This document shows, piece by piece, positions 1 to 7,311 of a DNA stretch of 60,091 nt. Position numbers and translations under genes: made by a program. Source of the DNA: Acidobacteriota bacterium (lineage in GTDB: Bacteria > Acidobacteriota > Aminicenantia > S016-38); the NCBI GenBank assembly GCA_015486055.1, contig WFSJ01000030.1, positions 1 through 60,091 of the forward strand, written 5' to 3'. Within the stretch, counting starts at the first letter, position 1. Every line of letters begins with the position of its first letter. The notes under the pieces were generated by a model. That model did no database searches and was not told where the DNA came from. It saw nothing but the letters and a program-made list of their open reading frames with translations.

Positions 1-430
1 TATGTGGAATATACAAGGGCATTTCCAGAAGAGGAAAGCTTTGTTACAAAAGCATCCCAGTGCCCTGCGTTGTATGCTTGGAAAGGGTTCTTCGTTGGAA
101 AATCTGTAGAGCCTGTCTCCCCTGTTACATAAGCATTACCAGAAGAGTCAACAGCTATACCCTTACCCTCATCATGGTAACTTCCGCCAAGGTATGTGGA
201 ATATACAAGGGCATTTCCAGAAGAGGAAAGTTTTGTTACAAAAACATCATAGCCTGCCTTGTATGCCTGAAATGGGTTCTTCGTTGGAAAATCTGTAGAG
301 TATGTACTCCCTGCTATATAAGCATTTCCAGAAGAGTCAATTGCTATACCTCTGCCCTCATCATAGTCATTTCCACCAAGATACGTGGAATATACAAGGA
401 CCACAGGGTCAACAATAAGCTCTTTTGTCT
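1..430. repeat. Tandem SBBP coding repeats, period 192 then 189 bp
   Basis: Near-identical DNA blocks recur: the segment beginning TATGTGGAATATACAAGG at position 1 recurs at 193, and a diverged copy (TACGTGGAATATACAAGG) recurs at 382. The spacing is therefore 192 and 189 bp, or 64 and 63 codons. The units encode successive propeller blades of the minus-strand SBBP protein, and the array continues beyond the window edge. Confidence 0.85.
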
Positions 431-1214
431 TATCGTAATCGCCCACCTTAAGACCATACCTTACTTGCCCAAACTTCTTAAACTTAACTTCTACCTCCTT
501 CCCGCCCTGTCTTGCAATTGGCCTCCTGTGGAGGAGCTTTCCAAATTCTCCTTCAACTACTATGTTTCCTTCATCGTCTATGTGGGTCTTCACTCGCTCG
601 TATGCAAACTCTATTCGACTTGGATCCCCACCTGGTTTTATTATCCAGTCATATTCTATCTGCGACTCTTTGCCGTATACCTTAAGGTCTATCCCAGGAT
701 ATACATCCTTGTAGTGAACAGCAAAATAGGTGGGTATCTTTGTCTTCCACCTTGAAGGGTCATTCCCTATAAAGTAGTTTACTGTGTAATTGCTCTTCCC
801 TTCTCCTTTAACCTTGCTTTTCGGGTTCGCTCCTATAATCCTTAGGCGTTGAACCTCTCTTTTAAATTTTACATCCTTTCCTTTTTCTTCCTGAAGTCTT
901 TTCCTTCCCCTTCCCTTGTTTAGGGCTAGATTTTTCTCTCCTGCCTTCTTTACACTGTCAAATACAAGTCCTTCTTTTGTAATCCACAGGGTGTAACTCC
1001 TTGTCTTTGCATAATATAGTGCCTTTTTATTCACCTGCCCTTTGTTTTCAATAAAATAAAGTGGAATCTTTCCAAAATCCTGAACCACCTGAACACCTGT
1101 CTTTAAGGATTTTTCCTTAACCTTTAAGGCCGCCGAAACTCTTCCCTCATCCTTGTAAGGATAAGAAAGCACAACTACTACTAAAATAAAAGAAAAAAAG
1201 AATATTTTCCTCAT
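1..1214 (-). CDS. SBBP (beta-propeller) repeat secreted protein, C-terminus beyond the window
   Basis: The frame is open from an ATG at 1214 to the window edge (about 404 codons), so the C-terminus is missing. A strong ribosome site (AAGGAGG) precedes the start. Residues 1-18 form a hydrophobic signal peptide. A conserved N-terminal domain follows, with FIENKGQV near residue 50 and YPGIDLKVYG further on; this domain normally precedes SBBP repeats (DUF7948-type). From about residue 275 there are repeats of the pattern VYSTYLGG..DEG.GIA.DSSGNAY..G.T.STDFPTKNPFQA...FVTKLSSSGNAL, which is the SBBP beta-propeller repeat (PF06739). The product is probably a secreted or cell-surface propeller of unknown ligand. 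It has its own divergent promoter. The 231-codon frame at 60-755 on the opposite strand is only its shadow. Confidence 0.88.
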   Translation of the reverse strand, partial: MRKIFFFSFILVVVVLSYPYKDEGRVSAALKVKEKSLKTGVQVVQDFGKIPLYFIENKGQVNKKALYYAKTRSYTLWITKEGLVFDSVKKAGEKNLALNKGRGRKRLQEEKGKDVKFKREVQRLRIIGANPKSKVKGEGKSNYTVNYFIGNDPSRWKTKIPTYFAVHYKDVYPGIDLKVYGKESQIEYDWIIKPGGDPSRIEFAYERVKTHIDDEGNIVVEGEFGKLLHRRPIARQGGKEVEVKFKKFGQVRYGLKVGDYDKTKELIVDPVVLVYSTYLGGNDYDEGRGIAIDSSGNAYIAGSTYSTDFPTKNPFQAYKAGYDVFVTKLSSSGNALVYSTYLGGSYHDEGKGIAVDSSGNAYVTGETGSTDFPTKNPFQAYNAGHWDAFVTKLSSSGNALVYST

Positions 1215-1234
1215 AATTTCCTCCTTTTCTTTCT

Positions 1235-1249
1235 TATAATAAAATTATA
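1235..1249. promoter_or_regulatory. Facing divergent -10 elements (SBBP gene / TlpA leader)
   Basis: TATAAT lies on the plus strand at 1235-1240. A second TATAAT reads on the minus strand from 1249 to 1244. The two hexamers face away from each other 3 bp apart. The minus element would start the SBBP mRNA near 1237, just upstream of its AAGGAGG site. The plus element would start a transcript near 1247 that carries the long leader of the thioredoxin gene. No convincing -35 box was recognised on either side. Confidence 0.5.
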
Positions 1250-1435
1250 GTTTCCCTTAGAAAAAAATCAATTCCCATCTCAATCTACTGCAATAGGTTT
1301 TGAGCTGGTAGACCGTTCCCCTTAAGAAGTGGAGGGAAGAAAAGTTTAAGACTATAAGGATAAGGAAACCGCAGCAGGGTTTTGTTTACCCCTCACGGTT
1401 TGCTATATAAGAGTAAGCTATGAAAGGAGCATAGA
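1250..1435 (+). other. Gene-free leader with possible RNA hairpins, class unknown
   Basis: This is the only stretch longer than 300 bases without an obvious gene (1215-1599 as a whole). By eye it holds a two-tier hairpin: AAACCG (about 1366) pairs with CGGTTT, enclosing GGGT/ACCC. A second hairpin, CTATG-AAAGGAG-CATAG (about 1418-1434), exposes a Shine-Dalgarno-like loop. I could not match it to 6S RNA, tmRNA, RNase P RNA, SRP RNA or any riboswitch whose core I know. It may be a structured 5' leader or a small RNA; nothing is established. Confidence 0.3.
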
Positions 1436-1501
1436 ATGGCAGGTTTTTCACTCTGGGCTGGGATGTTTAAGTCCCTTGGAGGTGGAGAGAAAATATTATA
1501 A
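1436..1501 (+). CDS. Possible 21-residue micro-ORF in TlpA leader
   Basis: ATG at 1436 opens 21 codons ending in TAA (1499-1501). An AAAGGAG element at 1423-1429 sits 6 nt before the start, and it forms the loop of a small predicted hairpin. The peptide starts MAGFSLWAGMF and contains a GGG stretch. I recognise no family. Support comes only from the well-placed ribosome site and from a second micro-ORF directly downstream in the same orientation. It could equally be chance. Confidence 0.25.
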   Translation: MAGFSLWAGMFKSLGGGEKIL

Positions 1502-1515
1502 AATAATGGAGGAAA

Positions 1516-1599
1516 ATGATGCAGATTACACAAATTCAACTAAAAAACTGTTCACTCTTTAGGGGAACAGCAAAAGAATCATTCTTGGAAGCGTGTTAA
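1516..1599 (+). CDS. Possible 27-residue micro-ORF directly before the TlpA gene
   Basis: ATG at 1516 (or 1519) opens 27 codons ending with TAA at 1597-1599. A GGAGGA element at 1508-1513 gives very short spacing (2-5 nt). The peptide begins MMQITQIQLKNC and has two cysteines, one of them the last residue. Its stop codon abuts another ATG (1600) that is in frame with the thioredoxin gene. Family unknown. A regulatory leader peptide is possible but unproven. Confidence 0.25.
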   Translation: MMQITQIQLKNCSLFRGTAKESFLEAC

Positions 1600-1632
1600 A
1601 TGCTAAAAAACAATAAAAAGGAGGTAAAAGAA

Positions 1633-2121
1633 ATGACCAAGAAAGTCTTGTTTTATGCAATTGTAGTTTTTGCCATGCTGGCACTCTTCACTCCATCCCT
1701 TCTTTCCAATGAGGCTGTCTCTCCAAAATGTCTCAATATTGAGCTTCAAAACCTTGAAGGGAGAAGCTTTACATTGGCAGACTTTAAAGGAACACCGACT
1801 GTTCTGGTCTTCTGGGCAAGCTGGTGCCCACACTGCAGGCGTGAAATGCCGCAGTTAAAGGAACTCTACGAAGAAGGTGGGGATATTCAGATACTTGCGG
1901 TTTCAATGGATAAAGACCAGGAAGCTCTGAGGAACTATCTTGATGAATTAGAGCCCAATTTCCCCATTTTCGTAAGAAATGAAGAACTTGCAAACTGTAT
2001 AGGGGGCGTAAGGGGAATCCCCACACTCTTTGTTTTAGACAAAGACTTCTCAACTGCTGAAAAATTCGTAGGCGAAACATCCAATGAGAAATTAAAAGGA
2101 GCCTTAAAAGAACAAGAATAG
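1633..2121 (+). CDS. TlpA/ResA-like thiol-disulfide oxidoreductase
   Basis: The 162-residue protein has an N-terminal hydrophobic segment (about residues 5-20, signal peptide or anchor) followed by a thioredoxin fold. The redox motif WCPHC lies in FWASWCPHCRREMP, and the cis-proline region is RGIPTLFVLD. TlpA/ResA-type proteins keep exported thiols or apocytochrome haem-binding cysteines reduced, or act as envelope peroxidases. The substrate here is unknown. I chose the start at 1633 because AAGGAGGT at 1618-1625 serves it; the upstream in-frame ATG at 1600 would place that site inside the gene. No clear lipobox is present. Two possible micro-ORFs and a long leader precede it. No cytochrome-maturation gene is adjacent. 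Confidence 0.85.
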   Translation: MTKKVLFYAIVVFAMLALFTPSLLSNEAVSPKCLNIELQNLEGRSFTLADFKGTPTVLVFWASWCPHCRREMPQLKELYEEGGDIQILAVSMDKDQEALRNYLDELEPNFPIFVRNEELANCIGGVRGIPTLFVLDKDFSTAEKFVGETSNEKLKGALKEQE

Positions 2122-2177
2122 AAAATCTTGAACTTGAAGGATGAAATCTTGACTGCATTGATGGAGGGAGACTATTG

Positions 2178-2183
2178 TATAAT
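2178..2183 (+). promoter_or_regulatory. -10 element for mnmA
   Basis: TATAAT at 2178-2183 would place the transcription start near 2190. That leaves a short leader carrying GAGGA (2194-2198) before the mnmA start. No -35 hexamer at normal spacing is evident. Confidence 0.45.
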
Positions 2184-2213
2184 AGGATTTTCTGAGGAAT
2201 ATTGCCCAAACTG

Positions 2214-3245
2214 ATGAAAAAGGTAGTTATTGGAATGAGTGGAGGGGTTGATTCCTCCGTGGCAGCTTATCTTCTCGAAAAATGGGGATATGAAGTCATT
2301 GGCATCTCCTTGAAGCTTTATCCTGAAGTCTCAAGGTGCTGCAGACCTGAGGATATAGAGGACGCAAAAAAAGTGGCACAGTTCCTTAATATTCCTCACT
2401 ATGTTCTTGATTATACCGAAATGTTCAAAAAGGAGGTGGTAGATTATTTCGCAGGGGAATATCTTTCGGGAAGAACTCCGAATCCATGTGCTATTTGCAA
2501 CCTAAAAATAAAGTTCGGACTTCTCCTCAATAAGGCAAAAAAAATGGGGGCAGATTATTTCGCAACAGGCCATTATGCAAATATTCTTCACAAAAAAGGA
2601 GAACCATACCTCGCTCCTGCCAAGGACAGGGAAAAATCCCAGGAGTATTTTCTTTCGCTGCTACCACCGGAAGCTCTGAAATATGTAATTTTTCCCTTAG
2701 CTGAACTCAACAAAGGTGAGGTTAAGGAAATAGCACTCAAAGTAAATCTACCCCTGAGAGAAAAGAGAGAAAGCCAGGATGTCTGTTTTGTCGGAGAAGG
2801 AGGTTACATAGAATTTCTGAGAAGGAATTATAAAATAAAAGAGGAAAAGGGACTTATAATTGACAGCGAGGGCAATCTCCTTGGGAAACATACAGGTTAT
2901 ATCAAATACACAATAGGACAAAGAAAAGGGCTGGGCATAAGTTCAGCCCAACCTTTATATGTAATAAAAATAATCCCTGAGAGAAACCTTATTATTGCAG
3001 GAAAAAAGAATGATGTATATCACAAAACTATAAGTGTAAAGCCTTTTTTATGGAGAGGGAAAGAGGAAGGAAAATATAAAGTAAAAATAAGGTATAACCA
3101 CAAACTCGCATCAGCTGAAGTCTTCTTTACTAAAGAAGAAATTAAAGTGAATTTTGAAAGACCCCAGTTCGCCCCTACCCCTGGACAGCTTGCCGCTTTC
3201 TATGACGATGAATATCTTCTAATAGGCTCAGGGTTTATAAAATAA
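2214..3245 (+). CDS. mnmA: tRNA-specific 2-thiouridylase MnmA
   Basis: MnmA activates U34 of tRNA-Lys, -Glu and -Gln with ATP and inserts sulfur relayed from IscS (directly or through Tus proteins). The PP-loop SGGVDSS is at residues 9-15. The two functional cysteines of the family are present: C95 in NPCAICNLKIKF and C191 in SQDVCFVGEGGYIEF. The C-terminal beta-barrel region contains IGQRKGLGIS. Length (343 aa) is typical. ATG 2214 gives the usual family N-terminus (MKKVVIGMSGG). An in-frame TTG at 2202 lies closer to the weak GAGGA site and could also be used. It is an isolated gene on its own promoter. Confidence 0.95.
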   Translation: MKKVVIGMSGGVDSSVAAYLLEKWGYEVIGISLKLYPEVSRCCRPEDIEDAKKVAQFLNIPHYVLDYTEMFKKEVVDYFAGEYLSGRTPNPCAICNLKIKFGLLLNKAKKMGADYFATGHYANILHKKGEPYLAPAKDREKSQEYFLSLLPPEALKYVIFPLAELNKGEVKEIALKVNLPLREKRESQDVCFVGEGGYIEFLRRNYKIKEEKGLIIDSEGNLLGKHTGYIKYTIGQRKGLGISSAQPLYVIKIIPERNLIIAGKKNDVYHKTISVKPFLWRGKEEGKYKVKIRYNHKLASAEVFFTKEEIKVNFERPQFAPTPGQLAAFYDDEYLLIGSGFIK

Positions 3246-3351
3246 AGAAAGAATAAATGGAATTGACATTCACAGTAACATTTTTCTGTTTTCAAGGACA
3301 AGAAATAAAATAATTAAGAAGAAAGCGCTTTTTACCCGCATTCACATTTTT

Positions 3352-4671
3352 TTACAGGACTGGTAAGTATTTTTCTATTTCATATGTGCTTACTTTCCTT
3401 CTGTAGTCATCCCATTGGGCCATCTTTGAGGCTATGAGTTTCTGGAAAGCAGATTCCCCAATTGCCTGTTTCACTATATTTCCCTTTTGTGCTTCAATTA
3501 TTGCTTCAATGAGGCTTCCTGGAAGAGAGCTTATTCCCTCTTTCTCTCTTTCCTCTGTGGTAAAAGCATAAACATTATCTTCCCTTGCAGGTGGAAGCTT
3601 AAGTTTGTTCTTAATCCCTTCAAGCCCTGCAGTGAGAAGAACCGCAAATACAAGGTAAGGATTTGAGGCAGGGTCAGGGGAACGGTATTCAATCCTCATA
3701 GAGCTTCTCTTATCCAGTGAAATCGCAGGAATCCTTATCAAGGGAGATCTATTGTATCTTCCCCAGCATATATAAACTGGAGCTTCGTATCCAGGAACAA
3801 GCCTTTTGTAAGAATTGACCCATTGATTTGTTATCAGGGTTATTTCTCTTGCATATTTTAAAAGCCCTGCTGTATATCCTTTTGCCACATTGGACATTAG
3901 ATAAGGGTCTTTTTCATTGAAGAAAGCGTTTTCGCCCCCATGGAAAAGTGATTGATGAAGATGGAGGCCACTTCCATTTATTCCTTCTATCGGCTTCGGC
4001 ATAAAGGTCGCATAATATCCGTTCTTCTCGGCTACATATTTAACTATAAATTTTGCCGTGGTCAGGGAATCCGCCATTGTCAGAGCATCACTATATTCAA
4101 GGTCTATTTCATATTGAGAGGGTGAGACCTCATGATGAAAATATTCTACCCCTATTCCCATAGAAGCGAGAACTTTTATGGTTTCCCTAAGAAGGGATTC
4201 CCCTGTATCAGGTGGAACATAGTCAAAATAACTATTATAATCAAGAAACTCAGTAGAAGATGGGGATTTGAAATAGAAAAACTCAAGCTCTGGCCCTACA
4301 TAGAATTTGAGCCCCATTTTTTCTGCTCTATCAAGAACTCTTTTAAGAATCCTTCTTGGGGCATCTTCATAGTCAGTTCTCTCAGGGTTTTCGATGTCAC
4401 AAAATACCCTAGCTATCTTCCCACTCTTACCTTCAACTGGAAGGATTGAAAATGTTGAAAGCGCAGGAAATAAGAACATATCGCTTTCTTCTATTCTTGT
4501 AAATCCCCTTATGGAGCTTCCGTCAAAAGAAGCTCCGTATCTTAAAATCTCTTCCCATCTCGAAGAAGGGATTGAAACGCTTTTTAAATTCCCTTCCAAA
4601 TCGCTAAACCACAACTGAATAAAGCTAATCTCCTCTTTCTTTATAATCTCTCTGATTTCTTCTGTTCCCAT
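3352..4671 (-). CDS. glnA: Type I glutamine synthetase
   Basis: GlnA makes glutamine from glutamate, ammonium and ATP in the cytoplasm. The 439-residue length and the sequence fit the compact GSI-alpha class. The N-terminal beta-Grasp domain contains FDGSSIRGF. The metal and glutamate-binding segment EFFYF is followed by NGSGLHLHQSLF and by the ATP-site loop NSYKRLVPGYEAP. The canonical adenylylation motif (NLYDLP-like) is not seen, as expected for GSI-alpha, so feedback inhibition or a protein partner is the more likely control. An AGGAGGTG site precedes the ATG. No glnB, amt or gltB is nearby. Confidence 0.95.
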   Translation of the reverse strand: MGTEEIREIIKKEEISFIQLWFSDLEGNLKSVSIPSSRWEEILRYGASFDGSSIRGFTRIEESDMFLFPALSTFSILPVEGKSGKIARVFCDIENPERTDYEDAPRRILKRVLDRAEKMGLKFYVGPELEFFYFKSPSSTEFLDYNSYFDYVPPDTGESLLRETIKVLASMGIGVEYFHHEVSPSQYEIDLEYSDALTMADSLTTAKFIVKYVAEKNGYYATFMPKPIEGINGSGLHLHQSLFHGGENAFFNEKDPYLMSNVAKGYTAGLLKYAREITLITNQWVNSYKRLVPGYEAPVYICWGRYNRSPLIRIPAISLDKRSSMRIEYRSPDPASNPYLVFAVLLTAGLEGIKNKLKLPPAREDNVYAFTTEEREKEGISSLPGSLIEAIIEAQKGNIVKQAIGESAFQKLIASKMAQWDDYRRKVSTYEIEKYLPVL

Positions 4672-4691
4672 TTTTCACCTCCTGCTCAGTT

Positions 4692-5798
4692 TTATTTCAA
4701 ATTTATCACAGCCTTTTTTACCGCTTTACAAACATTTAAAACATCTTCTTTGCTCATCCATGGGCCAATCGGAAGGGCAAGAAGCTGAGAGGATATCCTC
4801 TCAGTATTCGGAAGACATCCCCTATTGCATTTCAGATATGAAAAAACAGGCTGTAGATGAAGGGGCACAGGATAATAAATCCTTGAAGGAATTCCCATCC
4901 TTTTAAGTTCTTCCTTGAGCCTGTCCCTCTCCTGGTGAAGGACTACAAAGAGATGATACACAGGTTCTACTCCCTCTGGGATTTTCTGGATTTTTATCTC
5001 CTCAACTTTGGAGAGCCTTTCCCGGTATATTGAAGCAAGTTCCCTTCTCTTCTGATTCCAACTGTCTATATATTTCATCTTCTTTAAAAGAATTCCGGCC
5101 TGGAGCGCATCCATCCTTCCATTTTCGCCAAGGAAAACTGAGTAATAGGAATCCTTCTGTCCGTGATTCTTGAGCATTGTTATTCTATCAGCGATTTCTC
5201 TGGAATCAGTTGTAACAGCTCCCGCCTCGCCAAAGACTGAAAGGTTCTTTGTGGGATAGAAGCTAAAAGCAGCGGAAAGACCAAGGGAACCTGCTTTTTT
5301 CCCTTTATAGCTTGCTCCGTGAGCCTGGGCAGCATCTTCTATGACTGCCAAGCCGTGCTTTGCAGCCATTGCATTTATCCTGTCCATGTCAGCAACTGAA
5401 CCAAATATGTGAACTGGAAGTATGGCCTTCGTCCTTTCTGTTACAGCCTTTCCTACCGACTCTGGGTCTATGAGAAAAGTTTCAGGGTTAACATCAACGA
5501 ATACAGGTTTTGCACCGAGAAGTGCTATCGTCTCTGCTGTTGCTATAAATGTAAGTGAAGGTGTTATCACCTCGTCTCCCTTCTTAATACCAAGGGCCCA
5601 CAAGATATACTTTAGGGCGTCTGTGCCTGAACTAACTGAAATTGCGTGTTCAGTCCCTACCCACGATGCAAAAGCCCTCTCAAACTCATCCACAAAATGA
5701 CCTCCCACATACTGACCTGTTTTCATAATTTCGGCAAAAACACCCTCTATTTCTTTCCCCAACTCCTCTTCCTTTACAATAAGATCCATAAACTTCAT
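4692..5798 (-). CDS. DegT/DnrJ/EryC1/StrS-family PLP aminotransferase
   Basis: Members of this family transaminate nucleotide-linked keto-sugars for surface glycans or natural products. The Schiff-base lysine is in SFYPTKNLSVFGEAG (about K184), and the PLP-contact segments SVSSGTDAL, VIEDAAQAHG and LPVHIFG are present. I place the start at ATG 5798 (MKFMDLI) because the minus-strand TATAAT at 5829-5824 would start RNA near 5817 and an AAAGAAAGGG site then precedes this ATG. An in-frame ATG at 5825 overlaps the -10 hexamer itself and is unlikely. No sugar-nucleotide genes are adjacent, so the substrate is open. Spacing to glnA downstream is 20 bp, so co-transcription is likely. Confidence 0.88.
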   Translation of the reverse strand: MKFMDLIVKEEELGKEIEGVFAEIMKTGQYVGGHFVDEFERAFASWVGTEHAISVSSGTDALKYILWALGIKKGDEVITPSLTFIATAETIALLGAKPVFVDVNPETFLIDPESVGKAVTERTKAILPVHIFGSVADMDRINAMAAKHGLAVIEDAAQAHGASYKGKKAGSLGLSAAFSFYPTKNLSVFGEAGAVTTDSREIADRITMLKNHGQKDSYYSVFLGENGRMDALQAGILLKKMKYIDSWNQKRRELASIYRERLSKVEEIKIQKIPEGVEPVYHLFVVLHQERDRLKEELKRMGIPSRIYYPVPLHLQPVFSYLKCNRGCLPNTERISSQLLALPIGPWMSKEDVLNVCKAVKKAVINLK

Positions 5799-5823
5799 AG
5801 CCCTTTCTTTAAACTCAGATGGC

Positions 5824-5836
5824 ATTATACTATAAT
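5824..5836. promoter_or_regulatory. Back-to-back divergent -10 elements (DegT gene / MATE gene)
   Basis: TATAAT reads on the minus strand from 5829 to 5824, and TATAAT reads on the plus strand at 5831-5836, separated by one base. The plus hexamer is followed by exactly 6 nt and then TTG (5843), the proposed leaderless start of the MATE gene. The minus hexamer gives the DegT gene a leader of about 20 nt. Two polymerases could not occupy these sites together, so the two genes would compete for transcription. Confidence 0.55.
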
Positions 5837-5842
5837 ACTCGC

Positions 5843-7201
5843 TTGAGAGGAAAAAAACTATATTCTAACTCTTTTAGAGATCTTGCGATATTGTCAACTC
5901 CCACCTTTTTCTCCTTTCTTCTTCAGAACCTATACTCCATAGTTGACATTTTCTGGATCTCAAGGCTGGGGACAAGCGCCATCGCAGCAGTTTCCCTTGC
6001 TTCCGTACTCAGCTTTATGGTATTCACTTTATCCCAGACTATAGCTGTTGGGACGACCGCTTATGTTTCACAATTCAAGGGGAAAGGAAATTGGAAAAGT
6101 ATAAGAGATTTTTCCTCTCAGTCTTTAAGTTTGTCCTTTTATGGAGGGATAATTTTCACCCTCATTGCATTTGCTTTCCCAAATCAGCTAATGATAATAA
6201 TGGGGGGAAAGGGAGAGGTCGTATCCCTTGGAAGTGCCTACATAGTTTACGTCTCTGCGTTTATCCCTTTCTTCATGCTCAATTTCGCCATAAATGCTGT
6301 ATTCAGGGCTACAGGTGATACTTTCACCCCTATGGTTATCCTCATGGGCTCGAATATATTGAATATAATTCTTGACCCTATATTCATATTCACTCTAAAG
6401 ATGGGGGTAAAAGGAGCTGCCCTTGCAACAGGAATTTCCTACACTTTGGCCTTTTTTTACGGACTTGGAAAACTTGTAAAACTTTTAGAGGCAAAGACTT
6501 TTGAGCCGCATAAGCCTGACTTGAAGCTTGGATGGAGAATTTTAAAGGTTGGAATTCCATCTGGAATTCAATTCACGATAATGAGTCTCACAATCTTCAT
6601 AATCTTGAGGATTGTGGCAGGATATGGTTCTGCTGTGATAGCAGCTGTTGGTATAACCGGGAGGCTCATGCAATTTGTCCAGATTCCTATCATGAGTCTC
6701 GCTATCTCGTCATCTATCGTTTGTGGACAGTATTTGGGAATGGAAAACGGAAAAGAAGCCGAAAGAACCGTAAAGAAAACATTGTTTATAAATGAAATTA
6801 TAATGATAGGTCTTATTCTAATCATATTTCCTCTTGCAAAGGAATTAATGGGCATTTTCTCAAAGGAAACAACAGTTTTAAAAAATGGAGTTACCCTTCT
6901 TAAATTTTTCATAATAGCCAGGATTTTCGTCTCAATTAACATAACAATCTCCTCATCTTTCAGGGCCTCGGGGGATACAATGCCACCTCTTTATGTATCA
7001 ATAGGTAGGATAATTCTCCTTTCTGCTCTCGCCCCAATTCTTGCTCATTATTTCGGCTTGGTAGGGATATGGGCATCCCTCGTTCTCGCCTCGTTCCTAT
7101 CATCCATAATGTCTATAGCATTCTTCCTAAAGAGGGATTGGAAGGGAAGAGCGGTCACACGGAAATTTGCTATGGGAATAGACTCTGGGAGTCAAAAATG
7201 A
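5843..7201 (+). CDS. MATE-family multidrug/cation efflux transporter
   Basis: This is an inner-membrane antiporter exporting drugs or metabolites with Na+ or H+. There are about 12 hydrophobic helices. The N-terminus reads LAILSTPTFFSFLLQNLYSIVDIFWISRLG, the typical MATE helix 1-2 region, and the internal duplication shows in two FRA.GDT.PP/TP motifs (NAVFRATGDTFTP and SSSFRASGDTMPP). TTG 5843 is preferred as start: it lies 6 nt after TATAAT, and the N-terminus then has normal length. The upstream ATG 5819 would put the promoter inside the coding region. With TTG the protein has 452 residues. The substrate cannot be predicted. Confidence 0.9.
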   Translation: MRGKKLYSNSFRDLAILSTPTFFSFLLQNLYSIVDIFWISRLGTSAIAAVSLASVLSFMVFTLSQTIAVGTTAYVSQFKGKGNWKSIRDFSSQSLSLSFYGGIIFTLIAFAFPNQLMIIMGGKGEVVSLGSAYIVYVSAFIPFFMLNFAINAVFRATGDTFTPMVILMGSNILNIILDPIFIFTLKMGVKGAALATGISYTLAFFYGLGKLVKLLEAKTFEPHKPDLKLGWRILKVGIPSGIQFTIMSLTIFIILRIVAGYGSAVIAAVGITGRLMQFVQIPIMSLAISSSIVCGQYLGMENGKEAERTVKKTLFINEIIMIGLILIIFPLAKELMGIFSKETTVLKNGVTLLKFFIIARIFVSINITISSSFRASGDTMPPLYVSIGRIILLSALAPILAHYFGLVGIWASLVLASFLSSIMSIAFFLKRDWKGRAVTRKFAMGIDSGSQK

Positions 7202-7311
7202 GCAAGCCTGGATTGCCAAGTAAAAATCACAAACACAAGGAAAAACTAACTATAAGTCAATTTGTCTTTTGGGCTTGATCAAATGTAAAATGTTAAGTTA
7301 CTCCAAAAAGC

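Noticed and set aside
60-755. 231-codon plus-strand frame
   Set aside because: It is antisense to the SBBP-repeat gene and shows repetition only because that gene does; no ribosome site, odd Cys/Tyr-rich composition.
1300-1500. Known RNA (tmRNA, RNase P RNA, SRP RNA, 6S RNA or a riboswitch)
   Set aside because: None of the core sequence motifs of these RNAs could be matched by eye.
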